From IMG/VR virus record IMGVR_UViG_3300048032_000344, positions 1 to 62,355 of that record: a stretch of DNA of 62,355 nt. One strand, written 5' to 3'. The notes below the pieces were generated by a model. It saw only the letters and a list, made by a program, of their open reading frames with translations, made no database searches and was not told where the DNA came from. Below, piece after piece: positions 57,646 through 62,355 of the stretch (its first letter is position 1; the number at the start of each line of letters is the position of its first letter). This DNA is from a virus. Made by a program: the position numbers and the translations under genes.

Positions 57646-58701
57646 TTATTCTACTAAATTTAGACCGTCTATAACATCCCCATCAATGACCATATCAACA
57701 GGATGTTTTTCACCATAGAATTCATTCTGTTCCCAACACTGGTCTTCTTCATTCCAATCAAACCAAGGGCTAACTGCTAATACGTAGTTAGTCCTTTTGT
57801 ATCCTGGCATTGGCTTTGCTACATATGGACGATGCGTCACATATGTATCCCAAACATACCAATTTCCGGGAGTAAATGACTTTGTTCCATAATCTTCAAT
57901 TTCGATACCATATGCATTCTCTGGATTATCAAGTGCTAAATTTATACGAAGTTCGTAAAACCAGCTTTCATCTCTGTGCCATAGGAATTTGTTTGCAGTC
58001 TCTTGTGTTGCTTTATCATCGATGCCTTTAATCTGCGCAATGCGACTACGCACCGGAGAGGACTTAATTCTGTCCCTGAGTGTGCCTAAATATTCATGCC
58101 CAGAACATTCACTCCAATTTCTAAATCCCCATGTGTCTGGGTACGTGTCTTTGTTGATGCGTTCGCCCACGTCTTTTCTATCTTCATGCGTAGATAAAAG
58201 TTCATTTAGTACAGTATCATCAATTATACCATGTTGATGTAAATATCTAAACCCATGATGCATCCCAAACTCCTGGGTCTCACTCCACAAGTCTTTATCT
58301 AGACGTTTTTCCATAATCTTTTCAAATAATGAAAAGTTCTTCATAAACAGTTCATCTGGAATGTTATTTCTAGGATACCCTAATGTCTGTGCATTCTTTG
58401 GAATATTGTCATATCTATATGTAGGATTAGTCACCAAACTCAATCCACCATAGTTAGAACTTCTAGCAAATTTACCTTGATATATGTTTAGAAACCCATA
58501 CCAACCATACTTTACGAATGCGTCTTCGATACTATCTCTTAGCGTGTCCACATCTAATTTCGTATCTTCAAATTCGAACAATACACCTTCTTTGCTTGGT
58601 TTCATTGTTTTAGCATATTTGTCAGTATCCAGAGTTTCTGCAATCCAGGCATGGACTGCTTTTCTATCTGGACAATCTTTTATGTAAAATCTTTTCTTCA
58701 T
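57646..58701 (-). CDS. 2OG-Fe(II) oxygenase-like protein
   Basis: A 351-residue protein with H242-x-D244 (FLWHRDESWFYELRINL) and H290 (VTHRPYVAKPMPGYKRTNYVLAVSPW), followed by K302/R303 to bind 2-oxoglutarate: the pattern of aspartyl/asparaginyl hydroxylases. The N-terminal 230 residues are unrecognised. It overlaps the upstream radical SAM gene by four bases, so the two act together. Substrate unknown, plausibly a protein or peptide side chain. Confidence 0.7.
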   Translation of the reverse strand: MKKRFYIKDCPDRKAVHAWIAETLDTDKYAKTMKPSKEGVLFEFEDTKLDVDTLRDSIEDAFVKYGWYGFLNIYQGKFARSSNYGGLSLVTNPTYRYDNIPKNAQTLGYPRNNIPDELFMKNFSLFEKIMEKRLDKDLWSETQEFGMHHGFRYLHQHGIIDDTVLNELLSTHEDRKDVGERINKDTYPDTWGFRNWSECSGHEYLGTLRDRIKSSPVRSRIAQIKGIDDKATQETANKFLWHRDESWFYELRINLALDNPENAYGIEIEDYGTKSFTPGNWYVWDTYVTHRPYVAKPMPGYKRTNYVLAVSPWFDWNEEDQCWEQNEFYGEKHPVDMVIDGDVIDGLNLVE

Positions 58702-59873
58702 TTTTTATAACTCACATCTCCGGGATAGATAGGAACCATTGCGCCGGGCGCACGTTTTGGAATTTTACTATCTGCACTGGATACGCAACTGTCACTGATA
58801 CATACCTTAGGTGCATCGAATAGTTTAAACCCACTCTCAATATACCCTAGAGGCTCGTCAGAACAACTGTAAGAGCGTTTGATAGACCCATCAGGTTCAC
58901 GTATGATGATACCCTTAAATCCACTAGTACAATCCCAACCTTTAAACTTGTTAAAGTTAAACGCATTAAAGCGTTCTGCTTGGTCCATGTAGTACTTGTC
59001 GCCTTTACTATCTTCGAACTCAACTTGCATGATAGGTGGGACGTTCTTATCATCGCCGTTAATCATATCCATCTTATACATAGAACCTGTACGCGGCTTT
59101 GGACGCATTGCTTTAATAGTATTCGCTTTTTCAATAGTATCAGTGTACGCACGTTGTGGCATACCATTCTGCATCATCTTTAGTTGTTCGTCTGTATATC
59201 CGTCTACAACACGTGATGCAGTAGGATCTGACTGTGGTTTTAGAGTAACATTGATTCCACGTTTGTGAAAGTACATTGCGTTATCCCAATCTCTATCAAA
59301 CCAGTCTGGTACAAGAACCATATTAATTGTTACTTGCACATCATGTTCCATACAGAATAAAAGTTTGTCAGCGAATTCTTCTTGCTTTGCATACTCACTG
59401 TGAAATGATGCAGTAATACTAGCACGATGAAATTTTGCAACAATGTCACAATATTTCTGAAACCAATCCATTTTACGTGCCATATTTGTTGTCATATGCA
59501 CAGAGGTATAATTAGTGTTATCAACATCATCAGCCAAATGCTGCAAAATATCCAGATATCCTGGATGAAAAGTAGGCTCACCGCCAGAAAGACTAAAATG
59601 AAAACTATTAAAACTGTTATCACGTGCTTGCCTCTTAATTTCATCTATAGTTGCTAGACACAATTCTGTTGGTCTATGATCTTTTCTATCGCTTCTGGCA
59701 TAAGGCCAGCAGTACGAACACTTGTAGTTACAGAAACGTCCTAATAACCAAGACACTGAAAACAAGTCTCTGTATAAAAGTGTTCGTTGACCTACCTTGA
59801 CGATATCATCATACGGTGTTGCGGTAAAATCATACTGCGACCAATAGTCTGCGTCTTTTTTAATATCTGTCAT
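58698..59873 (-). CDS. Radical SAM protein (SPASM-like C-terminus)
   Basis: A 391-residue enzyme: C48, C52 and C55 (GRFCNYKCSYCWPY) and LSGGEPTFHPGYL. The C-terminus has several more cysteines (WDCTSG, YSCSDE, VCISDSCVSS) that could bind an auxiliary cluster. It is in one operon with the oxygenase at 57646. Its N-terminus differs from the twitch-type paralogues, so it probably came from another branch. Confidence 0.83.
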   Translation of the reverse strand: MTDIKKDADYWSQYDFTATPYDDIVKVGQRTLLYRDLFSVSWLLGRFCNYKCSYCWPYARSDRKDHRPTELCLATIDEIKRQARDNSFNSFHFSLSGGEPTFHPGYLDILQHLADDVDNTNYTSVHMTTNMARKMDWFQKYCDIVAKFHRASITASFHSEYAKQEEFADKLLFCMEHDVQVTINMVLVPDWFDRDWDNAMYFHKRGINVTLKPQSDPTASRVVDGYTDEQLKMMQNGMPQRAYTDTIEKANTIKAMRPKPRTGSMYKMDMINGDDKNVPPIMQVEFEDSKGDKYYMDQAERFNAFNFNKFKGWDCTSGFKGIIIREPDGSIKRSYSCSDEPLGYIESGFKLFDAPKVCISDSCVSSADSKIPKRAPGAMVPIYPGDVSYKK

Positions 59874-59898
59874 TTTTATCTCTTTATTAAGTACATAC

Positions 59899-61320
59899 TT
59901 ATTTATATTTTTTCATTGCGTTATATAGTTCTGGTAGTTGACGTTCCATATTCTCATCACGTATATCATCTAGTTTGCCATTGTAATCCCAGAACTTCTT
60001 ATTGTTCTCTTCAGTAAACCAATCTTCTCCGTACATAAAGTTAATGTTAGTATCAAGTAGTTGATCCATTTTTTGATTTGCCCATTCAACATTTGCAGGT
60101 TTAACAAATCCAATTGCCATTGGATTCTTCTTAGCTAAACTATGAAAGTCAATCGTATGTACAATATTATTTTTAAAATCTGTTCTAAATTCTTCCCAAC
60201 TATCTCTTACTTGGTCTTTCACTTCTTTGGGTAAAAAACGTGTACTTAGTTCAAAAGGCCTATGAATTGGGTGTATGTTTACGAATGGTTTTGGATTGTT
60301 TTTCATCATTGGAGAAATGATTGCAAAATCTTGTTCAATTTTCCATTTAAGAAAATCAGGAACATGAAATGCATTCAATGAACCGATTGTAAAAGCAATC
60401 CATGCTCTAAAGTTTAATGTTTCTGTACCGACTTCATCTAACTTTTTTAAATTCTTTTCAATCAACTTTGACTTTAGTGGATTGCGTACATACTCTAGTG
60501 TGTCACCGATGCCATCCATTGAAATACCGAACTGCACTTCTTTGAAGTTTTTCCATAGTTCTAACGCACGTGGTTGAATGTTTGTAAGATTAGTGTTATA
60601 CTCTAATGTCATGTTCTTCGCATGACCTGTTTCTAAACAATAATTTAAGAACTCGTAATGTTTTTCAATGATAAGTGGCTCGCCGCCTACTAAGTATACA
60701 TGTTGCATACCCGACACGTTTTCTTTTAAGTTTTCCCAAAAGTGGTCGTCCATTACCCAATCATAATCAGGTGCTGTAAACTTACCCTTTTTGTTTTTAA
60801 CCATTTCGACTATGCCATGAGTGTCTTTAAATTTATTTGTATTCCACATCTTAACATAGTCATCGTACCAAGCACTAGAGTCCATTGGAGAACACATACG
60901 ACATTTTAAATTACAGAAGTTACCCAAACGAATATCATAATACGTTTGTTTGATATGTTCTAAATCAATCGTTCCATCTTCCGATGTGTGCTTTACAGCA
61001 TCTTCCCAAGTAATGTGTTTAGCAAAACGTTCACCGTCGTTGATACGTCTAGATTTCATACCTGCTTTTTCTTCACGTATACAACGTACACATTCAGGAT
61101 GCCATTCTCCATCTAACATAGTCTTGCGAATTTCTTTAGCAAGAGGAGAGTTAATAGCATCAGTGATATTGTCACGATGCAAGTTATAATTCTTACCGTC
61201 TTCCTTCTTATATATTCCTCGTGTTGGTCCCTGATTAGCATGACAACAAACTCTCAAGTCACCGTTTGCACGTGTTGAAATATTAATCCAAGGGAGAATA
61301 CAAAATGTCTTACTTTCCAT
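59899..61320 (-). CDS. Radical SAM protein (twitch type)
   Basis: A 473-residue enzyme: C136, C140 and C143 (GNFCNLKCRMCSPMDSS), LVGGEPLII, and the N-terminal cysteine region (C7, C25, C26, C77, C80: FCILPWI, RVCCHANQ, HPECVRCIREEKAGMKSRR). It overlaps the upstream radical SAM gene by 11 bases. Same family as 40427 and 42436. Confidence 0.85.
   Translation of the reverse strand: MESKTFCILPWINISTRANGDLRVCCHANQGPTRGIYKKEDGKNYNLHRDNITDAINSPLAKEIRKTMLDGEWHPECVRCIREEKAGMKSRRINDGERFAKHITWEDAVKHTSEDGTIDLEHIKQTYYDIRLGNFCNLKCRMCSPMDSSAWYDDYVKMWNTNKFKDTHGIVEMVKNKKGKFTAPDYDWVMDDHFWENLKENVSGMQHVYLVGGEPLIIEKHYEFLNYCLETGHAKNMTLEYNTNLTNIQPRALELWKNFKEVQFGISMDGIGDTLEYVRNPLKSKLIEKNLKKLDEVGTETLNFRAWIAFTIGSLNAFHVPDFLKWKIEQDFAIISPMMKNNPKPFVNIHPIHRPFELSTRFLPKEVKDQVRDSWEEFRTDFKNNIVHTIDFHSLAKKNPMAIGFVKPANVEWANQKMDQLLDTNINFMYGEDWFTEENNKKFWDYNGKLDDIRDENMERQLPELYNAMKKYK
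59900..59907 (-). promoter_or_regulatory. Late promoter box (TATAAATA, minus strand)
   Basis: Exact T4 late box on the minus strand 26 bases before the gene starting at 59873; overlaps the end of the gene at 59899-61320. Confidence 0.55.
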
Positions 61321-62355
61321 TTTTCTTTATCTCCGTATCTTCAAAGTTCTGTTTGCCATTTCCTCTGAAATCTAGTTCTTTTCCGCAAGTCTTACCACAA
61401 ATCCAAAGACGATTATCAGACCCTGTTTTCCAACTATCTACTAAGTCATTGTTAAAGTATGGAGTTTTTAATATATCGAATATGCCATGATTTGCTAAAT
61501 CATTAAAGCCTTCTCCATATCGTTCCCACATATTTTCATTATCTTGTATGCGAGTTGGTGTAGCAGAATCGTGTCCAATCTTACTGTAGTAATGTCCTTG
61601 CCAACAGCATGGCCATACTTTTCCCTGATAATCAACAAAGATACTTTTATCTCTTGCTGTTTGACATTCTATCTCTGTATTTTTAACATAATTATCAAAT
61701 GTCTTATGTTTCTTGATTACAGCATCAACCTTTTCAGTTGTATTAGCTTGTTTCTTTGGAGCAGCAAGAATAGTCTCCAGGGCGTTATCTTTTTTAATCT
61801 GATCTACGTCCTGTTTCTTCTTTTGTGCTACATGCTGTTTAGCAACAAACGTTAACTCAGTACGCTTGACGATTTGTTCTACTTCTTCACCGTCATAATG
61901 TGTTGGGATTACATAGCGATTAGATTTCTTATATCTAAACTTCCAAAAACCCATGTCTTCTGCTAATTGCTTTGCTTCATCAATTTGATGCTCATTGTGC
62001 GCAAACCCAATGTAATCCCATCTTGCTCTACCACCTTCTGCAATAAATGCTTTAGCGTTTCGCATAATTATATTCCATTTAGAATTCACACGATATAGAT
62101 GATTAGTATCTTCTAGTCCATCAATAGCAAAGATAACTTTATCTGGCTTTTTCATAATCTGTGCTAGTTCACGCCACCAGTCTTCTGTCTGTGCTGAACC
62201 ATTTGTACTTAGTGTGAGTTGTCGTACTCCTGCATCTTTATACATGCGAATTACTTCAAGTAAGTATGGATACATAATTGGATCGCCATAATTACCATTG
62301 ATGAAAACATGATTAGGAAGAAACGGCTTCATATCTTCAAGCATCTTTTCTAATA
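61310..62355 (-). CDS. Radical SAM protein, C-terminal part (cut by window edge)
   Basis: The frame stays open to the window's last base, so the ATG at 62344 is probably internal. Visible are NGNYGDPIMYPYLLEVIRMYKDAG and LTLSTNGS from a radical SAM barrel, a ~45-residue lysine-rich helical insert, and a SPASM-like end (IFVDYQGKVWPCCWQGHYY, WICGKTCGKE). The CX3CX2C motif should lie outside the window. It overlaps the next gene by 11 bases, placing three radical SAM genes and an oxygenase in one minus-strand run. Confidence 0.72.
   Translation of the reverse strand, partial: LEKMLEDMKPFLPNHVFINGNYGDPIMYPYLLEVIRMYKDAGVRQLTLSTNGSAQTEDWWRELAQIMKKPDKVIFAIDGLEDTNHLYRVNSKWNIIMRNAKAFIAEGGRARWDYIGFAHNEHQIDEAKQLAEDMGFWKFRYKKSNRYVIPTHYDGEEVEQIVKRTELTFVAKQHVAQKKKQDVDQIKKDNALETILAAPKKQANTTEKVDAVIKKHKTFDNYVKNTEIECQTARDKSIFVDYQGKVWPCCWQGHYYSKIGHDSATPTRIQDNENMWERYGEGFNDLANHGIFDILKTPYFNNDLVDSWKTGSDNRLWICGKTCGKELDFRGNGKQNFEDTEIKKNGK

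Noticed and set aside
57646-57662. Terminator between thyA and the convergent gene
   Set aside because: Only a weak AT pairing is present, with no stable stem.
1-62355. Prophage or integrated element
   Set aside because: No integrase, attachment repeats or bacterial flanking genes; the content is that of a lytic T4-like phage.

Overview
The window looks like part of a large, AT-rich, T4-superfamily tailed phage (myovirus type), probably from a marine Gram-negative host. The evidence is a T4 gp43-type family-B DNA polymerase, a gp45-type sliding clamp, a DsbA-like dsDNA-binding protein, a T4 RNase H-type 5' exonuclease, repeat-rich tail-fibre proteins of cyanophage style, T4-like late promoter boxes (NATAAATA), a 13-tRNA cluster with encoded CCA ends, and many consensus sigma70 promoters (TTGACA, usually 17 bp, TATAAT-like). 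No integrase, attachment site, insertion sequence or CRISPR array was seen. The exact host and phage genus cannot be named from the sequence alone.

Layout. 1-6950: tail-fibre/adhesin genes. 7000-11100: small membrane protein, RyR-domain protein, an Fe-S assembly set (HscB-like co-chaperone without HPD, two A-type carriers), an acyl carrier protein, and a three-gene MotA/TolQ plus TolR-like membrane set. 11100-14100: small ORFs, a structured RNA candidate, 13 tRNAs, a second structured RNA and micro-ORFs. 14400-23100: late genes for presumed internal head/core proteins carrying T4-like N-terminal targeting peptides and repeated ESVNE processing-like sites. 23100-27600: dsbA, DNA polymerase, N6-adenine methyltransferase, clamp. 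27650-33540: 7-deazaguanine DNA modification set (DpdA-like, QueD-like, FolE, QueE) with APRT and a glycosyltransferase. 33600-38440: MetK, rhodanese, exonuclease, PMM-like phosphatase. 38480-41650: membrane-anchored ClpP-fold protease, SbmA/BacA-like transporter and a radical SAM enzyme. 42430-45330: another radical SAM enzyme, small ORFs, MoxR ATPase. 45400-52110: a tight operon of acyl-adenylate ligase, flavin-dependent halogenase, fatty-acid desaturase, unknown protein, ketoacyl-ACP synthase, AhpD-like protein and 2OG-Fe(II) oxygenase. 52160-57640: metallopeptidase-VWA partner of MoxR, HNH nuclease, small conserved phage proteins, DHFR, ThyA. 57640-62355 (minus strand): 2OG oxygenase and three radical SAM enzymes, the last cut by the window edge.

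How it may work together. The strongest candidate for an undescribed system is the phage-borne biosynthetic operon at 45.4-52.1 kb: activation (ligase), carrier (ACP at 9.07 kb), condensation (KAS), desaturation, halogenation and hydroxylation activities together suggest synthesis or remodelling of a halogenated or unsaturated acyl product. A second theme is seven radical SAM proteins (one QueE, six others, mostly twitch/SPASM-like), apparently supported by phage MetK (SAM supply), Fe-S carriers, an HscB-like protein and a rhodanese. A third theme is virion-packaged multidomain proteins (GNAT-like, possible ADP-ribosyltransferase, nucleotidyltransferase) that may be cut by the prohead protease and injected. 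These roles are inferred from domains and context.
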